A stretch of 64,000 bases of DNA from Apodospora peruviana. Lineage: Eukaryota > Ascomycota > Sordariomycetes > Sordariales > Lasiosphaeriaceae. The position numbers were made by a program, and so were the translations under genes. Every line of letters begins with the position of its first letter. Positions within the stretch are counted from its first letter, which is position 1. Location: NCBI GenBank assembly GCA_033439685.1, contig JAUEDM010000001.1:1550001-1614000 (forward strand). Reading direction: 5' to 3'. The notes below the pieces were generated by a model. The model did no database searches and had not been told where the DNA came from. It saw only the letters and a list, made by a program, of their open reading frames with translations. Of the stretch, positions 1 to 11,074 are shown piece by piece.

Positions 1-325
1 GACAAGGCTCAACAGACTTTGACAATACGGGTTGACCGGGCAAAGGTTTCCACGCATGGGAAACCAGCCCTCGGCAGAATGCTCTTGCAGCTGCACATGT
101 TCCGATGTACAGCCGACGGAGAGGGCTGCCGGGCGTACTCTAGGGAGCTCTCTAAAGTGGAAGGCGAATACGTCGAGTGGCGGCAGACGGCGCTGGCGAC
201 GAAGCCTCCTCCCCTTATTTTCGCACAGGCTAATACGTTTCTCGAGGCCGAGACTGTGGTTCTCAAAGAGTATGAGCCCACAGTTGAGGGGCGTCATCCA
301 AAGCTGGGCGGAGCGCGGGGTTTGA
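1..325 (+). CDS. DPP3: Dipeptidyl-peptidase III (M49), C-terminal fragment, with a frame break
   Basis: This is the 3' end of a gene that begins outside the window; only about 107 codons are present. The open frame from base 1 carries LGRMLLQLHMFRCTADGEGC, then GEYVEWR, KPPPLIFAQANTFLE and LKEYEPTVEG. I recognise these as the C-terminal region of fungal dipeptidyl-peptidase III, a cytosolic zinc exopeptidase that removes dipeptides from oligopeptides. The catalytic zinc motifs lie upstream and are not visible. After EPTVEG the expected ending, VIQSWAERGV and a stop at 323-325, is in the next frame. One extra G in the G-run at 288-291 explains this. Read literally, the frame instead runs on to a stop at 337-339 with an unrelated tail. 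The break may be a sequence error or a real mutation. Confidence 0.7.
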
Positions 326-1601
326 TCGAATTCCTGTAGCTGCTTCGTGACGTCCTCTTGGTCTACTCTCGCCACCGAGCTTCGCACTTACTTCAAAGGC
401 ACCACAAAATGCCGAACGCATTTCTGAAGCCGGGGTCCCTGGATCCTATGCTAGATGAAAGAAAGTAAGTAAGGAAACGAAAGGAATGAGATTGCTGGGG
501 ACTGGGAAGGGGGTGTGATGGTCTGGTTTGGCGTCGATATAGTCTTGTCCCCCCCAAAAAATGGTTGGAATGATTTATGGACCTAAAGACGAACAAAAGC
601 GAGCTCTAAGGAGCATCATGATAACAGAGCCTGAGAGTGAGGTAGGACTGGTAGGTCCATAAGCCGTACTCGGTACCTGCATGCATGACATTCATGCAAC
701 AGCGGACATAAGCAAGACCCCTGCAGGAATGTGCCAGTTTCTTGGGCCTGGGCCTGGGCTTGAGCTTTGTGGTTGTTGGGAAGCCGAAGGAAGCACTACA
801 GCTTTGACCTCTGGACCCGACATGCTTGGTATTTCTTGGAATGTTCCCAGTTGTTCTACAAGCAACAGTACACACTATTGCTTGCCCCAAAGCTATGTGG
901 CTCAATTGCCATCTGAGCACTGAAGGTAGGTGTTGATGAACAAACCTATGTCCTCCTATGACCTTCTCGTGACTCAGTCGTTCGCTTGAGTGTAAAGGAC
1001 ACACGAGTAGTTGAACCAGTACAATGAAGGGAGCCAACTGAAACCGAGAAACCAATGAACTTGTGTAACTATCGAAATTGAAATATTTTTGATCTGTGAT
1101 GACGTTATCGACGAGGGTACATTTCGATAGTCTGTCGGAACCTGGCAATATTTACCTAAGGGCAAGCCTTCCCGGACGGCAGATGGCACCACCAGGTTGC
1201 TTTCAGTGAGCCTTGGAGGGCTGAGCGGGGAGCTTAGCAGAACCTACATATTCAAACTCTGGTAACCAGAACAGACGATGCAACCTCACAGGTTCGAAAT
1301 GGAATAAATTCTCAGCCACAGGCGTGAGAAACCAGTTTGTTTCCCCCCTATACATCCACTGTGAGTCCGAGCTAGCAAATCGCACAGCGGAGACTACCCC
1401 ATACTGCAATTTCACTAGAAGGCAACACTAGGAATAGTTTCCACACTCCATGCCGTCTTACGCGATATTACCGAGATGAATTGGAGTGTTTATTTCAGCA
1501 TATAAAACTCCCAGGGACTGCCCTCTTCCCCATTGAAACCAGTCCTCAAGTTTGTCGTGAAAACAACATCACCTGGTTCAACTCAACCAACTACCTCCAC
1601 A
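326..1601. other. Intergenic spacer, no gene seen
   Basis: Open frames here are short and have no recognisable family motifs or credible splice partners. The right end is the promoter and 5' leader of the secreted beta-propeller gene that starts at 1602. Confidence 0.6.
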
Positions 1602-2576
1602 ATGAGACTCTCTACTTATACCAGCGCCCTTGTCGCTGCCGCCGCGACTTGCATAAGCGCGGCCGCCGTGACACGTTCGGTAGGCTCGGTCCGGACGGTC
1701 TACACCTTCCCGCCAAACACATTTGTCGAGAACATCGCGGTCCGGTCCAACAGTAACCTGCTGATCACCGCCAGCTCGGCCGACCTGTACTCCATCAACC
1801 CCAAAGCCGCTAGCCCCAACGCCACCGTGGTGCACACGTTCCCCAACGCGAACGGCATCTTCGGCATCACCGAGGTCGCGCACGACGTCTTCGCCGTGCT
1901 GACGGGCATCTGGGACTTCGCCATCACGCGCGCCGAGCTGGGCTCGCTGGCCGTCTGGACCGTCAACTTCAACACCGCTACCCCCAAAGTGAAGAAGCTG
2001 ACCGGCATCGCCAACTCGACCATCTTCAACGGCATCGTCAGGCACCCGTACAACCCGCGCCTCCTGCTGGCCGCCGATTCCGCCATCGGCGCGGTCTGGC
2101 GCGTCGATCTGCTGACCGGCGACTACGGCATCGCGTTCCAATCGCCGCTGCTGGCGCCCACCGAGACTGGCAGCCTCGGCATAAACGGCCTGAAGGCTGC
2201 GGGCACGAACCTCTACTTCACCAACTCCGCGCAAGGCTTCTTCGGGAAGGTGGCTGTCAACAGCCAGGGCGGTCAGGTCGGCAGCATCAAGATCGTGTCG
2301 AACAGCACCACGGGCATCGTGTTTGACGATATCGCGCTCGACAAGACGGGATCCAAGATTGGTTGGATCGCCTCGCACCCGGCCCAGGTCATCGGTGTCG
2401 CGGACAACGGGAGCCAGGTCGTCATTGAGGACACCGCGAAGCTGCTCAACCCGACCAGCGCGGCGTTTGGACGCGGTGATCTCACGCAGGCGAAGACGCT
2501 TTATGTGACGAACGGTGGTGAGTTTGTGGGCTGGGACTTGGTGAATGGCGGCATTGCGGCGGTTGTTGTGCGGTGA
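1602..2576 (+). CDS. Secreted SMP-30/gluconolactonase-like beta-propeller protein
   Basis: A single exon of 324 residues. I chose the ATG at 1602 because it opens a clear signal peptide (MRLSTYTSALVAAAATCISA); the in-frame ATG at 1533 would place it internally. The mature part has spaced blade-like motifs such as TFVENIAVRSNSNLLITA, GIFGITEVAHDVFAV, FNGIVRHPYNPRLLLAADS, GINGLKAAGTNLYFTNS and TSAAFGRGD. These match the six-bladed SMP-30/gluconolactonase-like fold of many secreted fungal proteins. The exact substrate is unknown; members of the wider fold hydrolyse lactones, and many fungal ones are uncharacterised. A related protein lies on the minus strand at 61935-62975 with the same order of motifs. 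No intron is needed. Confidence 0.8.
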   Translation: MRLSTYTSALVAAAATCISAAAVTRSVGSVRTVYTFPPNTFVENIAVRSNSNLLITASSADLYSINPKAASPNATVVHTFPNANGIFGITEVAHDVFAVLTGIWDFAITRAELGSLAVWTVNFNTATPKVKKLTGIANSTIFNGIVRHPYNPRLLLAADSAIGAVWRVDLLTGDYGIAFQSPLLAPTETGSLGINGLKAAGTNLYFTNSAQGFFGKVAVNSQGGQVGSIKIVSNSTTGIVFDDIALDKTGSKIGWIASHPAQVIGVADNGSQVVIEDTAKLLNPTSAAFGRGDLTQAKTLYVTNGGEFVGWDLVNGGIAAVVVR

Positions 2577-3111
2577 ATTTCTCATAGAGGTTAAGGTATA
2601 TAGGTACTTTAGATGCACACTATTATACATTTATTTGGAGCCAACATTACTTACCTATGGAATTCGATCTCCCTGTTTCCCATTGGGCTGCAGCCGTCTG
2701 GTCTACTCCTTCGCCAACTGTGGTGAAGAACGAGCATGGTCTAATCAGTGCTTGGAGTGGGGCAACAAGATGCACAGGACCTGATGGAAGAGTGGCCGCC
2801 TGTTAATCGCGGGGATCATGCAGAGGCAGGTGGGAGGACGAATCGCTCGCTCTGCAAGAAGTGTGGGTGAGTGTTGTGGTGGCTGTGCGTGGGCTGGCTT
2901 GCAGCAGTTGTCGTGCTCTGCCACTGTGATTCTGCCGTTTCTGCAAAGTCGGCTGCTCATTCCGAATTTTTGACACGCATGCTTGCCTGAACCTCAACTG
3001 CCCACAACACCATCCTCATTGTTGGCGATGCCTGCATTGTGCTGTGACCGATCTGGCTCGTTTTGATGGTGACGATCGGCACATTACATTCCCAGTCAAT
3101 CTCGTTCCACG
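2577..3111. other. Intergenic spacer
   Basis: It holds the 3' flank of the beta-propeller gene and the promoter of the NLR gene. No coding signal is seen on either strand. Confidence 0.6.
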
Positions 3112-6100
3112 ATGGCGTCGAGCAAAGATATCCCCGCGACCGGGTTGACAACTCTCGTCAATCCCGAGGAGGCTTCCCTCGAGTAAGCCATCTGACCTCA
3201 GTGTTCATATACGCTCGGGCTGCTAACAAAAAAGTATCGTCTTCCTGCATGGGTTTACGGGACATCCGGAGAAGACGTGGACTCACAAGGACGGCGATGT
3301 CGCCAAAAGTCGAAGCCAGTGGAAGGAGGGAGGGAAACCGGGCAACTTTTTCTCGAGACTAAACAGAAAAAGCGCGGAGCGTGTCGTGTTCTGGCCAAGA
3401 GATTTGCTCCCCGCCACCATCCCTGAGGCCAGAGTTTTAACGTACGGCTACGACACTCATCTGACCCACGTGCTCGGTCGTCCTCTTAACAGGACTACTG
3501 TCTATGACATCGCTGGGGACTTCCTCGTCGCCCTCGAAGCCTCCCGCCGTTCAGAGCCTTCACGTCCGATTTTGTTCGTCGTCCATAGCCTCGGTGGTAT
3601 TGTTATCAAGGAAGCATTAAGACAAGCAAATATATGCCGTGCTGGTAAATCCCACCTGCGTGACGCCTTCGCATCGACCATCGGCATTGTTTTCTTCGGT
3701 ACCCCTCACGGCGGCGCCGATCCCCGAGGACTCCCTCAATTCGTCGCTGAAAGTCTTGTGAGGATGGCGGGCTTTCGTGTGAATCAAAAAATCCTTGACT
3801 CCTTGTTGCCATCGTCGGATCGACTTAAGGAGTTGAGAAATGAGTTTGGTCCAATTGCAGCTGAGCACAAATGGCTTATACACTCATTCCAGGAGGAATT
3901 GGGTGTCAGCTATCTAAACGGTAACAAGGTAACTAAACTCTAGTACATCATCAACTCTTTGGTTCCTTGCTTACAGGGTTGTTAGGTTGTTGAGGATGGG
4001 TCTTCCGACCTCGGCTTGGAGAGCGAGACGACTGAGCATATCGGGAGAAACCACATGGACATGTGCCGATTCACTGGACCGGAGGATTTCGAGTACAGAA
4101 AAGTGGCAGCCGTTCTGGACAGAATCAGGAGAGTCATCTTGGCCGATACGGTGAGGCCAGCTTCTACGGATGATGGAGTTCCAAACCCCACCCCAACCGA
4201 CGAGGAAAAGGAAGGGATAGCAGCTCTGCTTAGTCCGGACCAGAGGAAGATTCTACTGGACTCCCTGAAATTCGAACAGATGGATGCGCGCCAGATGTCG
4301 CTCAAAGCTGCACATGCGAAGACATGCACATGGCTTCTGGAAACGCCCGATTTTATCGACTGGCTCGACTGGGACAAGATAGACCACCATCATGGTCTTC
4401 TCTGGATCAAGGGAAACCCGGGAACAGGAAAATCGACCTTAATGAAATTTGTACTTGGTCATTTTCGCAAATTCATGATTGACAGAACTGTCATTTCATT
4501 CTTCTTCAACGCGCGCGGGACAGAACTCGAACGGTCTACTGTTGGCATGTACCGATCACTCCTCTTCAAGCTCCTTGGGCGGCAACCTGAGCTCCAACCA
4601 CACGTTTTCGACTCTCTGGGCGTTGCCACTTGGAATGCAGACCTGCAGAATGGGGTCAATTGGAGCACAGAGTTGCTGAAAGAGGGTTTGGAGCAAGCTG
4701 TGCTGCACCTTGATCATACTTCGGGCGTGGTTTGCGTTATCGACGCCTTGGACGAGTGCGACGAAGATGAAATCCGGGAAATGGTGACATTCTTCCAGCA
4801 ACTCGTGGAGATCGCTGTATCCGCAGGAAAACGGTTCCAGCTTCTCTTCTCCAGCAGGCCCTACCCGAACATCTCCGTTGCCAGAGGTCTGAAATTGGTG
4901 CTTGAGAGACAACCGGGCCATACCAATGACATCACAACATATATCCAAAGCGAGTTAAGAATTGGAAATACGACTTTCGAAAAGGAAATCCGAGCCGAAC
5001 TTCAATTGAAAGCTTCTGGTATTTTTATTTGGGTTGTCCTAGTGGTAGGCATCCTGAATAAGGAGCATGACAAAGGTCGAAGCGCGCGCAATCTTCAAAA
5101 GAAACTAAGGGAAACACCCGGCGATTTGCAAAAACTTTTCCGCGATCTCCTAACACGAGAGGGCCACAGTAAAGAGGAGGTTGTCTGTTGTCTCCAGTGG
5201 GTACTACTCGCGCGACGGTTGTTGAGACCCGAAGAGCTATACCACGCCATCCTCTCGATTACTGAGCCCGAATATATCTCATCAGATGTACTTGAGGTAG
5301 TGCCGGATGAGAATATCAGGAAGTTCATTTTGAACTCGTCAAAGGGACTTGCGGAACCCACCACATCCGAAGATCCAGTCGTACAGTTCATTCATGAGTC
5401 TGTTAAAGACTTTCTGCTGCAAGGCAATGGCCTAGCAACCGTTTGGCCAGGGTTGGGCAACAATGTTGAAGCATCAAGCCACGGGCAGCTCGCTCGTTCT
5501 TGTGTCAACTACCTGGCCGCAAAACACGTGAAGACCTACCTTACCAACTTCCTGGCCGAAAAATGGGATAATGTAAGAAAATTGGAGCGGGCAATCCCTT
5601 TTCTTCACTATGCCGCGGAGAACTCTTTACATCACGCCGAGATGGCCCATGCCGGCGGAGTTAGCCAAAGCGGCCTGCTTCAAGACTTCCCCCAGTCACA
5701 ATGGCTCGAATGCCAAAGTTTATTCAACCTACTTACACCCCGCCTGGGTACCCAAAGGTTGAATGTCAGTCTTCTTTACTTGTTCGCAATGCAGGGCTAT
5801 TCGGCGCTTATCAGGGCTCTTCCGTCACGCCCGTCCTGTCTGACTGTGGAAGAGGGGCGTTATGGTCCCCCGATCCTTGCGGCATTGGCCAACAAGAATC
5901 ATGAAGCAGCTCAGACGCTGATAGAGCTTGAAGCACAAACCCAGCCCTCAGGATCACCTCTTCATGGCGCGCCGAAGCATTATTACAAGACCAAAATCAG
6001 AACGCTAGCATTTGACCAAGGCTTCAAATTTGACCGTGGGAGAGGTCTTCTTTCCTACCTCGCAGAGCGCGGCGACGAATTACTTGTTTCGTATTTGATT

Positions 6101-7150
6101 GCAACATCGACAGACGATATCGACTTGGTGGATATGACACTTCGTACGCCACTGATCTGGGCCGCCAGCAGCGGACACGAGGAGATCGTGAAGGTACTCC
6201 TCGCCTCAGAGCGGGTCAACCCCGACCGTCCAGACGGCACTGGACTGACGCCGCTAATGTGGGCTACTTTGAACGGACACACGGAGATTGTTCGACACTT
6301 GATCTCCACTGGTAGAGTAAACACCAAATGGCAGTTACAGGGACTATCAGGGTTGGCTTGGGCTGCGAGGAACGGACATGAGACAACTTTTCAGTTGCTG
6401 CTGTCTGAAAAGGATGTTGATCTCAACATCCGCGACTCTGCCGGTAATACTGCGCTTGGCTGGGCCGCCTCTGGCGGGCATGAAACAATGGTTGCGCTTC
6501 TATTGGCTACCGGGAGAGTGAATATTGATCCTATCGACGCGTATAACCGGACGCCGTTAACCGCGGCCGTCGAGTACGGACATGAGAGAATCGTCAGTAT
6601 GCTTCTTGGAGCAGGTGCCGACATTGATGGAGGGGAAACCTATGGGAAACCCATCATGCGGGCGTCCGGGCCTGGTTTAAACCGTACCAGATCCATGATG
6701 AAGCTACTTCTCGACGGTGGAGCCGATACCAACACGATGGACCAATTGGGCCAGACACCACTGATGCACGCCATCCGAAATTTCAACTATGAGGTGGTGG
6801 CGGTTCTCCTTGAGCACGGAGCCGATCCCGAGATCAAGGACAACGCGGGCTGGACGCCGCTGGCCTATGCCGCATACATGGGTTACTCGGACATCGTTCG
6901 GTCACTGCTCGACAACGGTGCCCAACCTGATGCCAAAAGTGCGTACGGGGAGTGGCCGCTCAGGCTTGCCATCTGTGAGGGCAATGAAGAAGTGGTGAGG
7001 CTGCTTCTAGACTACGGCGCTGACCCTGCAGTTATGGATTACCAGCGCCGGACAATGGTGGAACTGGCTATGTCGTGCGATGAGCCATCCATACTCAAAT
7101 TACTTACCGCTAGGAGTGGTGCAAACGAAGAGATACACTTCAAGTTATAG
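3112..7150 (+). CDS. NLR-like STAND protein: alpha/beta-hydrolase, NACHT, ankyrin repeats
   Basis: Three exons, 3112-3182, 3235-3928 and 3986-7150, give 1309 residues. Introns are 52 nt (branch site TGCTAAC) and 57 nt. The acceptor at 3985 is forced, because the one at 3976 leads straight to a stop. Residues about 24-240 form a SesB-type lipase/esterase domain, with IVFLHGFTGHPEKTWTH and the nucleophile motif VHSLGG (Ser about 142). Residues about 390-560 are the NACHT NTPase, with Walker A GNPGTGKS (398-405) and Walker B CVIDALDEC (505-513). From about 968 to the C-terminus run roughly nine ankyrin repeats such as TPLIWAASSGHEEIVKVLL. Known fungal proteins of this layout are intracellular sensors in allorecognition and probably in immunity. 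Ankyrins would bind the ligand, NACHT would oligomerise, and the hydrolase would be the effector. The start codon is the first ATG that keeps the hydrolase in frame. Confidence 0.88.
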
Positions 7151-7702
7151 GGGTATGTTGGGCCGCGGAGCATGTCTGGCAGTCTGGTGATGTTTCACTT
7201 ACTATGAATTGCGCCATTCCGGACGACAAGGCGAAGGCTGCTATGGTACTCTCAGCTTGGTGACCACTTGCATCAGCGTCCATGCGTCCGGATAATGAAG
7301 TGGAATAATTCTTGACATTTTGATAGATCAATATGTATCCTATGCCTGCTCCTATGCCTACCAAATGTACTTGGATGAGGATATTTGGAATGAAGATTCT
7401 TTTTTGGTTACTTGGTCGCTGGGATGGTTATTATCTTAATCATATTAATCTTCAAGTTAGTTTCTTCTAGTTGTCTTGATCACCATCAGGTTGGGGCAGT
7501 GGCACCGCAATGAGTAAATAGACTAAGTGATCCGTTGTTTAGGTATGATGAACAACTTACTCCACGACTCGCAGGTACATAATCCGCAGCGCGAGAAGAA
7601 TATGAATTTGAGGTCCCACAATAATACATTAACCGCTGCTAGGACCATTAATCGATAAACAAAACTCTGCAGCATATTGCTTCCCTTCCGTCATATCAAT
7701 TC
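7151..7702. other. Intergenic spacer between convergent genes
   Basis: It separates the 3' ends of the NLR gene and the minus-strand TPR-MYND gene. No coding or repeat signal is evident. Confidence 0.55.
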
Positions 7703-8480
7703 TCAAGCGCTTGTTCCCGCTCCTGCTGCCGCTGGTGGCCTGGAAGCGTTGTGAGCCTTACAAAGTGGCTTATGTCTCGCATTCCAGTCCGTCCTCTGGC
7801 AACTCACAGAGCAGTAGAAGACGGAGCTGCAAGCACCGCAGGCCTTGAGGTCACCGGTACGCATCATGGCGCCGCCGGGTGTCATGCACTATTACATGCC
7901 CATGGAAATTCAATCATCAGCTTTGAACAGACAAGCAAGCAACTCAGTAAAATGAATGTTCTGGAATACGACTTACGTTATAGTTTCCACACATCGTTTC
8001 CCCTCTGGTCGCTCCCTTGAGCCGAATCGCTCTGGCGTCCTCGAACCTGCTGCGCGCCTCGTACAGTTGACCCAGATTATCGCGCGTCGCAGCCGCGTCG
8101 TTCCGCGGGCCTAGGCCGAGCCCTCCGAAAGCAACGTCGTTTCGCACATGGAGGGCCTTTTGGAGGACCTCTTCCGCCCTGTCGAGCTGTTCCGGCTTTC
8201 AGGTAGGTCTCGGCCATGGAGTTGTACGCGATGCCGGCTTGGACCGAGTCCGCGCCGTAGGCTGTCGGCTTCAGCTCGAGGCTGCGCTCGAAGAGTTCGA
8301 TGGCGCGCGGGTAGTCGCCGCGCTCGGAGGCGGCGTTGGCGTTGTTGCCGAGCTCGACGGCGGTGGTGCGGTGTTGGCCTGGATGAGGTCTTGGCGCTGC
8401 GCGGCCGTCATGTTGCGCGTGATGCCCGAAATGTTTTGGAACGTGTTCTGGCCACCGCCGAAGTTGAAGTTGTGAGCCAT
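7703..8480 (-). CDS. TPR-MYND zinc-finger protein, frame disrupted by two compensating indels
   Basis: Two exons, 8480-7977 and 7888-7703, flank an 87-nt intron with a GTAAGT donor. The N-terminus (MAHNFNFGGGQNTFQNISG) and the end of exon 1 (LDRAEEVLQKALHVRNDVAF onward) share one frame. The middle, about 8190-8365, is in another frame and encodes TPR helices such as AVELGNNANAASERGDYPRA and AGIAYNSMAETYLKAG. One missing base near 8366-8371 and one extra base near 8187-8195 restore a continuous protein of about 229 residues. Read literally, translation stops after 69 residues at 8271. Exon 2 completes a MYND finger, with CGNYNC before and across the junction, then CGAC, CSVSC and HKPLC. MYND fingers bind proline-rich partner peptides and TPRs also bind proteins, so an adaptor role is likely. 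It is either a young pseudogene or a place with sequence errors. Confidence 0.65.
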
Positions 8481-9886
8481 CTTTGTATTTCACACTGTTT
8501 TTTTTCTGGTGGTTTTTGATCGGCTGGTGTGAGTAGAACTGTGGGTGTTTTCTCATGTAGTCTGGGTGGTGGTATAATAAGACGTTTGAATTACGTAGAA
8601 AGAGAATAACTATGGTGGAAGTCGAGAGATATTTAACAGAATGGAGGCAGACAAGCGAACCGGCATGAAGTGGGCGAGTGCAAAAAGGGTCTAGTAGGTC
8701 TAGGTAGACAGTTTGCGGTGGAGTTAGCACGCTACAAAACTTTGCTGGGTCCCTGTGATTCAGTTGGCAGGGAAGTCCTTCAGATGTGGAGACATTAGCT
8801 GTAACCAGTAGCTGGGTAAGGGGTTGCTGTAACCCGTAATCCGTAAATTGATTCTTACGGACTAGTCCTCTGCAAAGCTCAGGGTGAAGACAAAGCAAAT
8901 ATTCTGATGTTGGTATTTTACACCGGGGTTGCCTCCCTTCATTCCTATCAGTACCGCCCGTGATCAGTCGGGCGGGATGGCCTGGGCGTTGGGCAGCAAT
9001 TTTAATGAAGGTACGGGCAATCTCGGGGCAGTCCGGTGAGTTGACTGACAGTATTGATGTATGTGTCTAAGACTTTGGCTGGAATTATAAATCTTTGGAG
9101 TAGGACAAAAGCGGGCCGTCCCAGCTCGGGCGTAGTGAGTTGAGCACGGAGTGCCGGATTCCAACTACCTCCCGCTCCGGCATCCCATTGCATCCGATGC
9201 GGAGCAACACGGACCAGGATCTGGCGGAGGCCGGGACGGCGAGAAATGACCTGTCAGCGCCCGGATCTCCTAAAAGAATGCGACGCGATCCCCAGGCTGA
9301 AACGGACATATGTGATCTAGAGAAAGCATCGGACGATATACGAACTTCCAATTACAGCTGGATAAAATGATTCCACACTGAACAGACCTCGGAGTGCTCG
9401 ATTGCCCTGCATCAGCCCTAACCCTTAACCAAGCCTCGCCGGCCCGAGCCTAAGAGCGAGCGGGATTTGGAATCACCAAAATTTGTCATCCCGCCACTGC
9501 GCCCCTGGAGCTGAACTGCCCCTCACCCAAAACTCCGGACCCCGACCGACGTCACGATCTGATGGGCGCCTTCGGGGTCTTTGGAATCGATAAAATCGAT
9601 AAAAACATCAATATCAAATACCTCTGATCTGCTTTCTAACTATATAATGACGCAACCTCTCACTCTCCAATTCCCACTCCTCTGATAACGACCCATCCCA
9701 CAGATCTGATATACCGCAGGCTAACAAAACGCAATCCTACCAAAACTGTCGCAATCGCATCCGAAACCCACAACGGATCCACACCGAGGCACGACGACAC
9801 AGTCACCGACTCACCGGTATCGCGACAAGCTGACTACCAGTACCATATATCTTCCTCTCCTCTTACTTTTTCTCCTCCCATTGTTG
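8481..9886. other. Intergenic spacer with divergent promoters
   Basis: It lies between the divergent TPR-MYND and methionine sulfoxide reductase genes. I see no coding exon. Bases about 9588-9632 carry repeated CGATAAAA-type sequence near the reductase leader. Confidence 0.55.
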
Positions 9887-10554
9887 ATGGCATCGCCGCC
9901 ATCCCTCCTCGCCCGTCTCCTCCGTCCCTTCAGCCAGTCCGCCGCCGCCACAATGTCCACCCCCGTAACAATCCCGGAGGGCGCCGAAAAGGCCACCGTA
10001 GCAGCCGGCTGCTTCTGGGGCGTCGAGCACATGTATCGCAAGCATTTCGGGTCAAAAGGCCTCTACGACGCGCGGGTTGGCTACATTGGCGGTGACACCT
10101 CCTCCCCATCATACCGGGCCGTCTGTTCCGGACATACTGGTCGTACGTGTTTACTCTCTCTCCTCACTTAACCCCATTTTTTACTAATATGCAACAAAAA
10201 ACAGATGCGGAAGCGACACAACTCGTCTACGACCCGACAAAAATCACCTACACCCAGCTACTAGAATTCTTCTACAAGATGCATGACCCGACGACGCCCA
10301 ACCAGCAAGGTCCCGACAGAGGGTCCCAGTACCGCAGCGGCATCTTCTATCATTCCCCCGAACAGGAAAAGATTGCCCGCGACGTGACGGCCAAGGTCAA
10401 CAGCCAGTGGTGGGGCGGCAAAGTGGTGACGGAAATCCTGCCGGCCCAGCAATGGTGGGACGCCGAGGACTACCACCAGCTGTACCTGGACAAGAACCCG
10501 GCCGGGTACGAGTGCCCTAGCCATTTCTTGAGGAAGTTTCCCGATCTCAAGTAG
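9887..10554 (+). CDS. msrA: Peptide methionine (S)-S-oxide reductase MsrA
   Basis: Two exons, 9887-10142 and 10205-10554, encode 201 residues. The 62-nt intron has donor GTACGT, branch TACTAAT and acceptor ACAG, and it splits the His codon of the conserved TGHAEA. The active-site motif GCFWG has its catalytic Cys at about residue 42. Other family landmarks are RVGYIGG, YDPTKITYTQLLEFFYKMHD, DRGSQYRSGIFYH and AEDYHQLYL. The enzyme reduces methionine-S-sulfoxide in proteins and free methionine, using thioredoxin. The first 22 residues are basic, Ser/Ala-rich and free of acidic residues, like a mitochondrial presequence. A second ATG at 9953 (residue 23, context CACAATGTC) begins exactly where the conserved domain approaches. 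Two start sites could therefore give mitochondrial and cytosolic forms; that part is inference. Confidence 0.93.
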
Positions 10555-11074
10555 ATGTCTGGCCAGGTAGCCAGGTGGCGGTTTCTGTTCAAGCGTGCCG
10601 GAGTTGGTATGTATACAAAATGGTGTAATTCAACAACAAGCGGGCGGAGCAGGCGGCGTGAGAAGAGGGCGAACAGCAACGAAGTTATGAAATGCGTGCT
10701 GATTATATAGTACGTTCGGAGTTTGGAGTTTGAGGCAAGGGCACTTGTATTTTAACAATATTTTTGTTCTTTTTTTTTTTTTTGAGAGGTTTCTAGTGAC
10801 ACTCCAACTTTGATATACAGACTCTGTAAACAATACATCAACCCTTATCCCGAAACCTTCCCCTGCAGCTTAAAAGAAAATGGTAAAAGGAAGTGTGATA
10901 TGAGCATCTTCTGTCTGCCTGTCTGCCTGTCTGCCTGTCTGCCTCGCTTCGAGACGCACTGAGTGGAGAATTCCTAAACCACCGCTTCGAAAGGGTGGTC
11001 ATCCCTGTCCCAGGTATCTCATGCCTCCATGATATCCTGTTGATAAAACAAACAACTCCTACTTACCAACCCAT
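10555..11074. other. Intergenic spacer between convergent genes
   Basis: Contains a 14-T run at about 10770-10783 and the CTGTCTGC tandem repeat listed separately. No gene is seen. Confidence 0.55.
10911..10944. repeat. Microsatellite (CTGTCTGC)n
   Basis: Four consecutive 8-bp units, CTGTCTGC, plus two further bases. It lies in the 3' intergenic region and has no visible coding role. Confidence 0.9.

Noticed and set aside
1578..2630. A 350-codon minus-strand frame opposite the secreted beta-propeller gene
   Set aside because: It is the antisense shadow of a GC-rich coding sequence; its Arg/Gly/Asp-rich content has no family signal.
9411..9435. A telomere-like CCCTAACCCTTAACC string
   Set aside because: Only a single degenerate unit pair inside unique sequence; not a telomere or a telomere relic.
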